Assembly: GCA_963765585.1 (NCBI GenBank) | Contig: CAVXXB010000002.1 | Span: 351,133 to 415,132, forward strand | DNA: 64,000 nt | Direction of reading: 5' to 3' | From: CAVXXB01 sp963765585 | Lineage (GTDB): Bacteria; Calditrichota; Calditrichia; JAJRVZ01 | In this document: piece after piece, positions 27,044-36,569 of the stretch | Numbering within the stretch: position 1 is the first letter of the stretch | Layout of the letters: every line of letters starts with the position of its first letter | Made by a program: the position numbers and the translations under genes | The notes under the pieces: model-generated | Told to the model about the DNA's origin: nothing | The model's database searches: none | What the model saw: the letters and a program-made list of their open reading frames with translations, nothing else

Positions 27044-27781
27044 CTAAGCCCCCAGTTCATACGCACAGAACATGTTCATGCGTTTCATTGCTTCATGAGT
27101 GGAAAACCCATGTTTTTTTAACATGTCTAACGCACCCTGTTCATTTACATTGTCAACCACACCCCGACAACCGGTACAATACTGACCATTTGTGGGACAA
27201 ATGGCACCACATCCGGCCCTGGTAATCGGTCCCAGGCAAAACATACCGCGATCCAGAACGCATTCATTCTCTTTCAGTTTACATTCCACACAAACCGCAT
27301 AGTCAAATTTTTCAGGTTTGCGCCCGAGAACCAATGATTTGAAGAGGTGTAAATATTCCGGTGTGCTCATGGGACAGCCACGTACTTCATAGTCGACCTT
27401 TACAATCGCACTTACCGGTTGTGCGGGAATTGATGGAAACAAATATTTATTTTCACCATATACTGTTTCTTTAACCCATTCTGCCGGATGCAGGTTTTTT
27501 ATTGCATTTACACCGCCGGTTACCGCGCAGGAGCCCAGGGCAACCAGTACTTTTGCACGATGCCGGATATCATGTATACGTTCCACACAAGAAGGCGTGC
27601 TGATACTGCCCTCGATAAAAGCGATATCGTATTCATCGGCTTTATCATCCATTGCTTCGCGAAACTCAACGATATCAACATACTTAAGCAAATCCAGCAA
27701 TTCATTTTCAAAATTTAATTTATTCAGCTGGCATCCTTCACAAGAGGTAAAATCGAAGAATGCGACTTTTGGCTTGCTCAT
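27044..27781 (-). CDS. hydD: [NiFe]-hydrogenase group 3b small subunit
   Basis: The 245-residue product has the small-subunit fold with iron-sulfur ligands in FDFTSCEGCQ (Cys14, Cys17), GSCAVTGGV, RGCPMSTPEY, and later VCVECKLKENECVLD, FCLGPITRAGCGAICPTNG and YCTGCRG for the other clusters. It has no Tat signal, so it is cytoplasmic, as expected for group 3. ATG at 27781 overlaps the hydG stop (ATGA). It transfers electrons from the catalytic subunit to the flavin and iron-sulfur subunits. Confidence 0.92.
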   Translation of the reverse strand: MSKPKVAFFDFTSCEGCQLNKLNFENELLDLLKYVDIVEFREAMDDKADEYDIAFIEGSISTPSCVERIHDIRHRAKVLVALGSCAVTGGVNAIKNLHPAEWVKETVYGENKYLFPSIPAQPVSAIVKVDYEVRGCPMSTPEYLHLFKSLVLGRKPEKFDYAVCVECKLKENECVLDRGMFCLGPITRAGCGAICPTNGQYCTGCRGVVDNVNEQGALDMLKKHGFSTHEAMKRMNMFCAYELGA

Positions 27782-28617
27782 ATCGCCTCCTGCAATTTTT
27801 TGGTCATCGGATAATGAAATACCGGACCATCCTGGCAGACATAGGTACTGTTTATCTGACAATGTCCGCACTTCCCGACACCACACTTCATCCGGCGCTC
27901 CAATGATAGATAAATATTATCTTCCGGGATACGTTTGGATTTTAAGGACATAATTACAAATTTATACATGACCGGAGGACCAACAACTGAGGCAATGGTA
28001 TTTTCCACATCCAGATTTAACGGCGGAATAAGTGTTGTTATAACCCCCACCTTGCCCTTCCAGTTTTCATTGGCTTTATCCACAGTCATATAAAATTCGA
28101 TATCTTTCATATTCTGCCACAGTTCGATATCCTCTTTAAACAAGATATCGTTGGGACTCTTTGTGCCATACAGAATAATGATGCGGCCAAAATCATTTCT
28201 TTTTGCGATGGTATAATCAATCAAGGACTTTAAGGGAGCCAGGCCAATTCCGCCACACACAAAGAGCATATCCTTTCCCTTAAAATCTTCCACTTCAAAT
28301 CCATTGCCGAAGGGACCGCGAATACCAATTTTACTTCCCTCGGTGAATTCATGCATTTTATCTGTAAGTCTCCCGGTTTTCCGGACGGTCAGATCGAATC
28401 CCGGCAGTTTTGTCGGGGAAGAACATATGGAAATCGGAGCCTCACCATAGCCAAAGATAGAAACTTCAACAAATTGACCCGGTTTATGGTTCAGTGTCTG
28501 ATTATCCGGCAATATAATTTCGAACCTTTTCTCCAATTCTGTCAACTGCTCAACACGGGAGATCGTGCTCATGATCGGATTATACAGATGCTGTTTTACA
28601 TTACTTGTTTTTTTCAT
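27778..28617 (-). CDS. hydG: Group 3b hydrogenase FAD/NAD(P)-binding diaphorase subunit
   Basis: This 279-residue flavoprotein belongs to the ferredoxin-NADP reductase superfamily (dihydroorotate dehydrogenase electron-transfer subunit type). It shows the FAD-binding FVEVSIFGYGEAPISICSS, NAD(P)-binding LFVCGGIGLAPLKSLI, and C-terminal [2Fe-2S] ligands MKCGVGKCGHC with YVCQDGPVF. ATG at 28617 with AAGGA upstream is chosen; an in-frame TTG at 28644 overlaps the hydB stop and is possible. It is the site of NAD(P) reduction or oxidation. Confidence 0.9.
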   Translation of the reverse strand: MKKTSNVKQHLYNPIMSTISRVEQLTELEKRFEIILPDNQTLNHKPGQFVEVSIFGYGEAPISICSSPTKLPGFDLTVRKTGRLTDKMHEFTEGSKIGIRGPFGNGFEVEDFKGKDMLFVCGGIGLAPLKSLIDYTIAKRNDFGRIIILYGTKSPNDILFKEDIELWQNMKDIEFYMTVDKANENWKGKVGVITTLIPPLNLDVENTIASVVGPPVMYKFVIMSLKSKRIPEDNIYLSLERRMKCGVGKCGHCQINSTYVCQDGPVFHYPMTKKLQEAI

Positions 28618-28640
28618 GGATATATCCTTCAAAATTGATT

Positions 28641-29711
28641 TCAAACAGCCTGCTTCTGTTGTTGTGTCTCATAATCTTCGATGAGTTCATTGATAATTTC
28701 GACGATACTGATATCAGCGGGACAATATTTTGAGCACCGGCCGCAGCCGACACAATGCAATTCGCCCGATTCTTTTGTAAGATATTTAAATTTACGATGG
28801 AGGCGATGGCGTGTGCGCGAACTGATTTTTTCACGGAAATTTTCGCCACCGGCTACTTCGGCAAATTCATTCAGCATACAACTATCCCAGAAGCGTTCAC
28901 GACTTCCGCTCGTCATATCCAGTTCAACTTCATCATGTACATCAAAACAGTAACAGGTAGGACAAAGCAGATTGCAGGTTCCGCAACCCAGGCAGCGTTT
29001 GGCTACTGAATCCCATACCTTTGAATTATACACATGCTCAAATACCTGCGGTAAACGATTATGATGATATTTTATTTTGGTGTGAAAATGTTTTTCCTGG
29101 ATCTCCAGATTGAGAGGCGCATCTACCTTATATCCCGAATCAAATTCATCAAGAAGTTCTTTACCCTTGCTATCCACTTCAAAGACCAGAAAGCCATTTT
29201 CCACAGGTTCGAGATAGAGCGAAAATTCATCCAGTTTTTCTATTTCAATGCCAACAGCTTTTGCAAAGTGCCATTCATCCGGTGAATGTGATATGCCGAT
29301 AAATATGGCATCTTCACGTCGTTTTAAATATTGATACTCCGGATGACCCTTTTCAAAACTGAAATCGAGACGCTTAACCGCCTGCATTTCATATGAGTGG
29401 ATGCCAAAAAATATATGATTTTGGGACGACAGCTTTTGCCCGCTGAACTGATTGGTATTCACATCAAAACTCAGCAATACCTCACGGGGCGGCAGAAAGT
29501 ATTTTTTTAACGGTTGAATGGTACGCGGGTAATCAAAAACCACATCGGCGACATTTTTCACAATTTCAAATGAAAATGAGTTCTCTCCTTTTCGTTGTGG
29601 CGCAACCAGGGTTGACTTTGAGATTAGAAATTCCAAAAAATTTTCCATGGTGGCATGATCAAAGAAATACCGTTTCATTTGCTCAAATTTTGCTTTTGTT
29701 TCACTGTTCAT
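28641..29711 (-). CDS. hydB: Group 3b hydrogenase 4Fe-4S subunit (sulfhydrogenase beta)
   Basis: A 356-residue protein with an N-terminal domain of the HydB/anaerobic sulfite reductase A type and two C-terminal [4Fe-4S] motifs: CLGCGTCNLLCPTCYCFD and CVGCGRCSKYCPADISI. ATG at 29711 has GAGG upstream (spacing about 5-6). It is the first gene of the hydBGDA operon, whose gene order matches that of Pyrococcus sulfhydrogenase. It would relay electrons between the hydrogenase and the diaphorase or polysulfide. Confidence 0.9.
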   Translation of the reverse strand: MNSETKAKFEQMKRYFFDHATMENFLEFLISKSTLVAPQRKGENSFSFEIVKNVADVVFDYPRTIQPLKKYFLPPREVLLSFDVNTNQFSGQKLSSQNHIFFGIHSYEMQAVKRLDFSFEKGHPEYQYLKRREDAIFIGISHSPDEWHFAKAVGIEIEKLDEFSLYLEPVENGFLVFEVDSKGKELLDEFDSGYKVDAPLNLEIQEKHFHTKIKYHHNRLPQVFEHVYNSKVWDSVAKRCLGCGTCNLLCPTCYCFDVHDEVELDMTSGSRERFWDSCMLNEFAEVAGGENFREKISSRTRHRLHRKFKYLTKESGELHCVGCGRCSKYCPADISIVEIINELIEDYETQQQKQAV

Positions 29712-30047
29712 CAGTACCTCACATTAATATTCGAGAATCCAATCATAGTATATCAACAAGTGTGCCAATTGTTTTAGTGGCAAATTTATTAAACCTATCT
29801 CCTATAATATCAATAAGTTAAAGATATTTATGCTGGAAAGAATGATACGTGGTGAAGATTATAATGTGATATTTTTCTCATAATTGACAAAAAACAATAG
29901 ACAGTTTTCCAGCTCTGAGAAAGATTAAATACGATGGTTGGGGATAATAATCGAAGGTTGAATTTAGATTGTCATAGATGTGGTTGTGTTGTGTTCGCTT
30001 AATAAACACGATGATCTGGAGAATCTGTTACAGTGCAGTATTAATTT
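29712..30047. other. Leader of the hydrogenase operon, no gene found
   Basis: This AT-rich stretch holds the promoter region of hydB (minus strand). An ATTG-N8-CAAT inverted repeat lies at 29883-29898. I could not identify a promoter or regulator site with confidence, and I see no ORF with a Shine-Dalgarno sequence. Confidence 0.4.
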
Positions 30048-31313
30048 TTATATGGCAATTTTTATACCCAGACCAAACGACATTCCCTTTGAAACGGCCG
30101 GTAGTAGTGCACGATGCATGGTATAGGCAAAATCAAACTGCAGTGCTTTCATATGAAAACCGACACCCAGACCCATCGCCCAGCCCCATTTACCACCAAA
30201 GGAAAATCCGGCACGCAGCGGGACGATTGGCGTTGGCCGGTACTCTGCACCCACTGAAAGTTTGGCCTGATCGCTATAGCCCATGCTTTGAGAAAAGGCT
30301 TGTTCCAAATCCAGTGCCACTGTGATATTTTTATTAATTTCATATGCTGCTCCCATATGCAAAACAACAGGCAAACGGGTTGAAAACGCATCGATATCAT
30401 CGGTATAACTGGTATCAACCGGCTCTATGGTAAAATCATCTTTATATTCAGTAGAGTCCAACAGAAATGAAGTGAAATATTGCTGAGTTCCCTTACTCCA
30501 GTTGATGGACCCAAGCAGATTATTGAAACTCATACTGACGGTAAGTTTTTTATTTATCACACCGGCTGCGCCCACGTCAAGGCCAAGCCCGGTTCCGGAC
30601 TCAGCCAGACGCCCGCTAATCAGAATATCAGAATGAATATATTCCAGTCCGGTATACAAGCCACCGCTAGCTTCAGTGACATCAGCATAACCAAATCCTG
30701 AATAATAACTCAGATTGGCACCCACAGCAAAAGTATCAAAGTAGCGCTTTATTTTAATCGGATATGCCCCGGAAAGGGTAATTTTTAATGAGGAAAAGCC
30801 ATTCGCATCTACCTCATCAAAGGAATAGGATTCTTTAGTATTGCCGCGCAATATCAGTTCCAGCGGTGCCTTAGGTATAATCCCATGCGCCAGGCCAACG
30901 ACCTGAACCGTGACCGCATAGTTACCAAAGGCTACACCCAATGCATTACCATACAGATCCACATTGGCATCCAGGCCTTCATCAGGCACCAGCGCCAATA
31001 TTTCTTCTATCTCCTCATCACTCCATTCACCATTATGCCCGGATTCGGTAAAATATCGTTCGTAATTGTCGATAGTCAAAGAAGAATTAGCCACATTTAA
31101 ATTAACACCAATGATATTTATTTCAAGCCAGCTCGTCCGGGGCAGAGCCAGATTGGCCGGATTCCAGCCAACGGCATTAATACCGCGGGCCACAGCGCCA
31201 TACGCGCCCCCCATCCCCATACTGATCGGATCGAATCCCTGCCCCGAAACCGGCTGACAATAGAACAGGCTAATAAACAATAAAACAATTGATAATTTTA
31301 TAAGACGATTCAT
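30048..31313 (-). CDS. Outer-membrane barrel protein of PorV/FadL-like type
   Basis: ATG at 31313 opens a signal peptide (MNRLIKLSIVLLFISLFYC). Near the mature N terminus is SMGMGGAYGAVARGINAVGW followed by NPANLA, the fingerprint of FadL/PorV-like barrels and of DUF5723-type proteins. The remaining residues alternate as barrel strands and end in GLGIKIAI. Length is 421 residues. It overlaps or abuts the end of the hypothetical gene at 31325-32749 (4-base overlap if a TTG at 31328 is used), so it shares its transcript. T9SS systems use PorV-like barrels, but this assignment is not proven. Confidence 0.7.
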   Translation of the reverse strand: MNRLIKLSIVLLFISLFYCQPVSGQGFDPISMGMGGAYGAVARGINAVGWNPANLALPRTSWLEINIIGVNLNVANSSLTIDNYERYFTESGHNGEWSDEEIEEILALVPDEGLDANVDLYGNALGVAFGNYAVTVQVVGLAHGIIPKAPLELILRGNTKESYSFDEVDANGFSSLKITLSGAYPIKIKRYFDTFAVGANLSYYSGFGYADVTEASGGLYTGLEYIHSDILISGRLAESGTGLGLDVGAAGVINKKLTVSMSFNNLLGSINWSKGTQQYFTSFLLDSTEYKDDFTIEPVDTSYTDDIDAFSTRLPVVLHMGAAYEINKNITVALDLEQAFSQSMGYSDQAKLSVGAEYRPTPIVPLRAGFSFGGKWGWAMGLGVGFHMKALQFDFAYTMHRALLPAVSKGMSFGLGIKIAI

Positions 31314-31324
31314 ATACTTTTCTT

Positions 31325-32749
31325 TCAATCTTCGTTGTTCATGCGATAGCGGATGTTGATCGCACCATTTGCGCGGATTTCATCGGTGGAGCGAAATTTG
31401 ACCAAACCTTCCGTGTCATCCAGGAATATTTTCGATGCGATAAAGACAGAATCATTTGCAAATATATATAACTGATCAGAGGTCAACCCGATCTGATAAT
31501 CATCTTCATAGTTTTCAATGACGAATTTGTCAGAGTTGAGCTCACCCGCAAGAAATTGGATATCGTCTATAATTATTTTTCGCGATGAATCCGTGATCGT
31601 TTCTTCAAACAAATTTTCTCTATCAGCCGAGACATAAATTTTCATCTGCGCCCCAACCGGCAGGCCATTCAGCAGACCAAGATTGATAAAGAAATTATCC
31701 ACATCCCCACGTTTTATTGCATCCTGAGTTCCTTCATCAATTGACGCACCCTCAATATCTGATGAATAAAGGGCATCGTCCTGCAGTTTCAGATAAAATG
31801 GTGAAAAGATATGATAATCCGACCACACTTCATCTTTCACGGAAACTACGCCGACTCCCTCAATAGTGCTTGTTCCCGTGATGACGATATCCTGTGGCAG
31901 AAATTCTAAAAATTCCACCAGATTGGAGTTATCCTTATTTAGAATCACGGTTTCAACATGGTATTCCGCATCCGGTTCACGCGCACCTACCTGTATCGGG
32001 TTATCATTAAATACGAGTTGGATACTTTCGGTTTTATTATTTTTATAACCCTGTATATCTAAATCCGTTAATATTTCCAGACCAATCTGGTTATAAATAT
32101 TCAGGGTCATACTGATTTCTTCAAAGCGCAAACTTCCTTCAAATCCTTCTGTATCAATCACATCATTCTCTTCAATGGGATCAAAAACGACTTCACGCGG
32201 AGCCAGGTCGCCTTCAAATTCTCTCAGGTATACGGAATCGACCGGATTAATAATAAGGATGACTGAGTCCTTTTCCGACATTTCCACCATCTCATCCGAT
32301 GGCAAAGTCGTAACAAAAAACTGGTACTTCATATAATTAATAAAGGTACCCGGGGCTGGCATACCAAGATACTTTGTCACATACAGATCATCAATGTAAA
32401 CCGTGAATGTGTCTTTTTGCAATGCCTGTAGCTGGTAATCAAGTGATAAAACCTCAGTATAATCCGGATCAATATAAAAATTGAGCAGCTGTACATTTAC
32501 ATCGGCACTGACATTCAGCGTATTTTCAATTTCAAGCAGAAACGCGCCTGCATCAATATGAGCCGTTATCATACGATCCTGCTGATTTGCAGTCGATATA
32601 GAATCTTTACGTGAAAATAATTGTTCCGGTATCTGGGCACGGGCATAGCCCACTTTCATTTCTGAGATGGTCGTTTTAAAATAGATAAAAGAAGCCGTGT
32701 CCTGAGGCTGTACTAAATAATCTGATTTGGCCATAATATCCAATTCCAT
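31325..32749 (-). CDS. Beta-rich envelope protein, probable C-terminal part of a split lipoprotein
   Basis: This 474-residue ORF has no signal peptide of its own and is rich in beta-strand patterns. It starts with MELDIMAKSDYLVQPQDTAS 1 bp after the stop of the lipoprotein gene upstream. Its frame is open upstream through the end of that gene (reading SFPIILRFDMELDIM), so a single extra base near 32771 would make one lipoprotein of about 698 residues. Total span 31325-33422 is 3k+1. No family was recognised; a translocated or surface beta-solenoid-like protein is possible. Confidence 0.5.
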   Translation of the reverse strand: MELDIMAKSDYLVQPQDTASFIYFKTTISEMKVGYARAQIPEQLFSRKDSISTANQQDRMITAHIDAGAFLLEIENTLNVSADVNVQLLNFYIDPDYTEVLSLDYQLQALQKDTFTVYIDDLYVTKYLGMPAPGTFINYMKYQFFVTTLPSDEMVEMSEKDSVILIINPVDSVYLREFEGDLAPREVVFDPIEENDVIDTEGFEGSLRFEEISMTLNIYNQIGLEILTDLDIQGYKNNKTESIQLVFNDNPIQVGAREPDAEYHVETVILNKDNSNLVEFLEFLPQDIVITGTSTIEGVGVVSVKDEVWSDYHIFSPFYLKLQDDALYSSDIEGASIDEGTQDAIKRGDVDNFFINLGLLNGLPVGAQMKIYVSADRENLFEETITDSSRKIIIDDIQFLAGELNSDKFVIENYEDDYQIGLTSDQLYIFANDSVFIASKIFLDDTEGLVKFRSTDEIRANGAINIRYRMNNED

Positions 32750-32750
32750 A

Positions 32751-33422
32751 TCAAATCTCAGATGATTGGAAAACTGCTTTACCGGTTAGTTCCACCGGCT
32801 GAGATACTTGTTGTGTACGTGCTAAAATTGGATTTGTAAAAACCGCATCGCCTACAAATTCCGATGAAATTGAATCATAAATACTGATTTTTGTACTTTC
32901 GCTGAAATCAAGATAAGAGTCATTGATAAACTCGATTTGAATCGTACCTTCCTTAACATTTACAATAAACTCAAAAGTTCCGAAATTCATAAAGATGGAA
33001 GGTATAGACACAGTGGATGCCGGTATGTCAATTGTTTCCCCTGGGGTGACTGGTATCAAAAGGAAATCGCTCACCGGAATCGGAGGGGTTTCTTCCGTAC
33101 CCGGACTGAGCAGTGATATATCGCCAATACCCTGTTCCGCCTGATCCCCATTTGGTAAAAATGCCAGATCACTCCGCGATATTTGCTGACGCTCGGACGA
33201 GTCAATAATTGAAATAGCAATCGTAGATTGGCCCTCAAAGGTAGTATCAATAATAGTGGAATCATTAATTGCTTCCTCCATTACGAAACCCGGATTTGGG
33301 ATGGGTGCCCGCCAGTTAGTGAACCATGAAGGCAGAACAGGTTCTTCAAATGAGCAACCGGATACGGCGATCATTACAATTAATAGTGATATCAGACAAA
33401 AATTTTGTTTATATGTTTTCAT
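32751..33422 (-). CDS. Lipoprotein of unknown function (possibly the N-terminal part of a split gene)
   Basis: The product starts with a lipoprotein signal peptide with lipobox VSGC (MKTYKQNFCLISLLIVMIAV, then SGC). The remaining about 200 residues are beta-rich with no recognisable domain. ORF end at 32751 lies 1 bp from the next ORF, which lacks any signal peptide but continues the same style of sequence. See the neighbouring entry for the possible frameshift. Confidence 0.6.
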   Translation of the reverse strand: MKTYKQNFCLISLLIVMIAVSGCSFEEPVLPSWFTNWRAPIPNPGFVMEEAINDSTIIDTTFEGQSTIAISIIDSSERQQISRSDLAFLPNGDQAEQGIGDISLLSPGTEETPPIPVSDFLLIPVTPGETIDIPASTVSIPSIFMNFGTFEFIVNVKEGTIQIEFINDSYLDFSESTKISIYDSISSEFVGDAVFTNPILARTQQVSQPVELTGKAVFQSSEI

Positions 33423-33548
33423 TTCATCCTTCTTGCATCTTATATAAAGACTTATCTACATTTTTCGACCGCTTTCAGAGATACATTAATATTTAATCTG
33501 TGGTAATACGTTGCGCTTGGTCACATTGTGATGAAGGTCACCTATTTC

Positions 33549-33630
33549 AATGGGTGCTAGGCGGTAGGCAGTTGGCAGTTGGCAATTAGCGATAGGCAAT
33601 TGGCAATAAGCAATAGGCAATAGGCAATTT
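33549..33630. repeat. Heptanucleotide repeat tract of the GGCAATA type
   Basis: Units such as GGCAGTT, GGCAATT and GGCAATA follow each other in phase over about 80 bp. The surrounding gene-free stretch 33423-34071 holds mainly repeats. Confidence 0.85.
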
Positions 33631-33658
33631 AATAAAAATGGCCTAAACTTTGTGGAGA

Positions 33659-33978
33659 TGTCATCCTGTCCCGGAACGGGATCCTACGATAAGGACCATT
33701 TATCCGGGTTACAGCGGCATGATACTTGGTGCTTATTTACATAAATCTCCTCCCGGTCAGAATATCGTATGTAACCGCAAAGACCGCAGAGGAAAAGATG
33801 AGATCGCCAAGTTTTTTTTATTTGTATAGGGACTTTTATAAGAATCATTAATCTCGGCGAACTTCGCATTTTCTCGGCGCTCTTTGCGGTAAACCTTTAG
33901 CTGATCCCATCTACCAAATTCTTACTACAGGTAGAAGGTCCATATCCATAGGATCCCGTTCCGGGACAGGATGACATT
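33659..33978. repeat. Composite element: inverted 48-bp hairpin repeats around a CGCAAAG palindrome
   Basis: A direct copy of the hairpin repeat (33659-33706) and an inverted copy (33936-33978) flank a CGCAAAG palindrome (AACCGCAAAGACCGCAG near 33772 and CGCTCTTTGCGGTAA near 33880). The whole looks like a nested inverted repeat about 320 bp long with no ORF. Octamers of GGGACTTA type follow at 33997-34028. Confidence 0.7.
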
Positions 33979-34071
33979 TGAGAAGTATGTATAATGAGGG
34001 ACTTAGGTGCTTAGGCACTCAGGGACTTTTTTCACATCCCATTCAGCCTGGCAGCAAAAAACAAATAGTGG

Positions 34072-35505
34072 CTACTTCCTATTTTTCAACCCAAACTCAT
34101 AGCCGGCATCGACAGCACGCTGGTTAATGCCCATGAATCGTTTGTGCTTGACAGCAGATTTTAATGATTCATATACTGTCTCTTTGCCCAGCAGACCGGT
34201 ATAACCAATATACGCACCGATCACCAGCATATTTGCCACACGGGTATTCCCCAGTTCGTCAGCCATTTTTGTCGCGGGGATGGCTAATGTCTCGATATCT
34301 TTTCGTTTGGGTTCCACATCAATCAATGAGGTATCGTATATCAATAAGCCGCCTGGTCGTAGTTCGCTCTCAAATTTCTCCATTGACGGCCTGTTTAGTG
34401 CAATGAGTACGGTAGGATTGCTCACCATGGGGGAGCCCACTTCAATCTCTCTGATGTTGACATGACAATTGGCCGTACCGCCGCGCATTTCCGGACCGTA
34501 TGAGGGCAACCATGATACATGATAATTTTCAAGCATGCCGGCCTGGGCCAATGCGGCGCCCAACAATAATACACCCTGACCACCAAATCCGGCGACCTTA
34601 ACCTCCGGATTACGGTAAGTCTCGGGAATATCCCTGGGGGCAAAATAAAGACCGCTCTCTGTACTGATATCCAGTAGTTTTAATAATTCATCATTATCCG
34701 GATTTATGTCATCCATTTCGTATGGTTCAACTTCAGCGGTATGATCACGGTACACCCCCACAGGAAATTGTTCCAGCATGGCTTCTTCCATCCACTTCAT
34801 AGAATCAACCGGATCCATTTTCCATCCCGATGGACAGGGGGAAAGTATTTCGACCAGTGAGAAGCCAAGATTATCAACTTGATTCTTGAGTGATTTACGA
34901 ATTGCCAGACGTGCTTTTGCACGATGTTTATTGTCATGCAGAGACACTCTTTCAATATATACCGGGGCCTGCAACTGACTGATCAATTCGGCCACTTTAA
35001 CCGGGAATCCTTCATTGGAAGGTTTTCTACCCCGCGGTGATGTGGTTGTGCGTTGACCCACCAGTGTTGTCGGGGCCATTTGACCACCAGTCATTCCGTA
35101 GATGGCATTATTCACAAAAAATACGGTCATAACTTCACCACGATTTGCCGCGTGAATAATTTCAGCGGTTCCAATTGCCGCCAAATCGCCATCACCCTGG
35201 TAACTAATCACAATACTGTTCGGATGAGCCCGCTTCACACCGGTAGCGACTGCCGGAGCCCGACCGTGCGCAGCCTGAATATTTCCGGTGGCAAAATAGT
35301 AGTAAGCAAACACACTGCAGCCAACAGGGCTTACAAATATGGTACGATCCGCTATCTGAAAATCTTCCAGCGCCTCGGCAATCATTTTATGGACATTGCC
35401 ATGACCACATCCCGGACAATAGTGCGGCATCTTTTTATCGGCACTGGGGTTCCGGGTGTATGTATCATAAAAAGTTTCTGGTTTGCGTAATATTTTTGTC
35501 GCCAT
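34072..35505 (-). CDS. vorA: 2-oxoacid:ferredoxin oxidoreductase, fused beta-gamma subunit (VorA-like)
   Basis: The N-terminal part (about residues 1-290) is the thiamine-pyrophosphate half: PHYCPGCGHGNVHK, SYQGDGDLAAIGTAEIIHAA and NNAIYGMTGGQMAPTT. From about 300 it is a pyruvate-ferredoxin-oxidoreductase gamma domain with VAGFGGQGVLLLGAALAQAG and SYGPEMRGGTANCHVN. The 477-residue length matches VorA of methanogens. It oxidatively decarboxylates branched-chain 2-oxoacids (3-methyl-2-oxobutanoate) to acyl-CoA with ferredoxin. It lies 17 bp after vorB. The substrate could instead be another 2-oxoacid; the naming is by family resemblance. Confidence 0.88.
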   Translation of the reverse strand: MATKILRKPETFYDTYTRNPSADKKMPHYCPGCGHGNVHKMIAEALEDFQIADRTIFVSPVGCSVFAYYYFATGNIQAAHGRAPAVATGVKRAHPNSIVISYQGDGDLAAIGTAEIIHAANRGEVMTVFFVNNAIYGMTGGQMAPTTLVGQRTTTSPRGRKPSNEGFPVKVAELISQLQAPVYIERVSLHDNKHRAKARLAIRKSLKNQVDNLGFSLVEILSPCPSGWKMDPVDSMKWMEEAMLEQFPVGVYRDHTAEVEPYEMDDINPDNDELLKLLDISTESGLYFAPRDIPETYRNPEVKVAGFGGQGVLLLGAALAQAGMLENYHVSWLPSYGPEMRGGTANCHVNIREIEVGSPMVSNPTVLIALNRPSMEKFESELRPGGLLIYDTSLIDVEPKRKDIETLAIPATKMADELGNTRVANMLVIGAYIGYTGLLGKETVYESLKSAVKHKRFMGINQRAVDAGYEFGLKNRK

Positions 35506-35522
35506 TGAATATTCCTTTTCTA

Positions 35523-36569
35523 TTACAACAGCTGTTTTCTCACCTGCTCCACAATTTCATCAGTGTTTGGTACCACACCACCCATACGGTTATAAAACTC
35601 GACCGGTACCTGGCCATGTACAGCCACTTTTACATCTTCAAGCATCTGGCCATTATTCATTTCCACCACCATCATGCTTTTTATCCTTCCGGCCAGCTGG
35701 TTAATTTCATTTTTAGGGAATGGAAACAATGTGATCGGTCGAATCATGCCAATTTTTACATTTTCCTTGCGTAAAATCTCGACTGCGGTTCTAAGTACAC
35801 GCGATACAATGCCAAAGCCGGTTAGTACATATTCCGCATCATCCAGCATAAATTCTTCGTATAGTAATTCATTCTTTTCGATCTCGGCATATTTTTCCTG
35901 AAGCATGCGATTATGCCGTTCCAGATCCTCAGGATCGAGGAAAATACTGGAAATCAGGTTATCCTTACTTTCGGCATCGGCATAAAGTGCCCACTCTTTT
36001 CTGGGCAAATCTGTGACCGGTTTTGGGAATTCAACCGGTTCCATCATTTGCCCGATATATCCATCGGCCACCAGGTACACAGGCGTGCGGTACTTGTCTG
36101 CAATATCGAATGCCTTCATTGTCAATGTACACATTTCCTGGGCACTATTCGGGGCCAAAACCGGACATTTATAATTACCGTGTCCGCCACCCTTGACGAC
36201 CTGGTTATAATCGGACTGCTCAGGCGCAATATTACCCAAACCGGGACCGCCACGCATTATATTGACAATCAGGCAAGGCAATTCCGCACCGGCTGCGTAA
36301 GAAACCCCTTCTTGCTTTAGACTGATGCCAGGGCTCGATGAGGCGGTCATGGACCGGATGCCGCAACCCGCGGCACCATAAACCATGTTTATTGCTGCGA
36401 CTTCGCTCTCGGCCTGGAGAAAGGTGCCGCCCACCTTTGGAAAATAATTTGCGGCGCCTTCGGCAATTTCACTGGCCGGTGTAATCGGATAACCAAAATA
36501 CAGGCGACAACCGGCAAGCAGCGCACCGCGAACAATGGCATCATTGCCTTTCATTAAATATTTAGCCAT
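35523..36569 (-). CDS. vorB: 2-oxoacid:ferredoxin oxidoreductase alpha subunit (VorB-like)
   Basis: A 348-residue protein with YFGYPITPASEIAEGAANYF, LQAESEVAAINMVYGAAGCG, TASSSPGISLKQEGVSYAAG and PVYLVADGYIGQMMEPV, as in the alpha subunits of VorB/KorA type. It pairs with the TPP subunit to make the active site. ATG at 36569 overlaps the TGA of vorC by one base, indicating a tight operon vorC-vorB-vorA. Confidence 0.9.
   Translation of the reverse strand: MAKYLMKGNDAIVRGALLAGCRLYFGYPITPASEIAEGAANYFPKVGGTFLQAESEVAAINMVYGAAGCGIRSMTASSSPGISLKQEGVSYAAGAELPCLIVNIMRGGPGLGNIAPEQSDYNQVVKGGGHGNYKCPVLAPNSAQEMCTLTMKAFDIADKYRTPVYLVADGYIGQMMEPVEFPKPVTDLPRKEWALYADAESKDNLISSIFLDPEDLERHNRMLQEKYAEIEKNELLYEEFMLDDAEYVLTGFGIVSRVLRTAVEILRKENVKIGMIRPITLFPFPKNEINQLAGRIKSMMVVEMNNGQMLEDVKVAVHGQVPVEFYNRMGGVVPNTDEIVEQVRKQLL

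Noticed and set aside
29883..29898. Rex- or FNR-type operator for the hydrogenase operon
   Set aside because: ATTG-N8-CAAT matches neither consensus well, so naming a regulator would be a guess.
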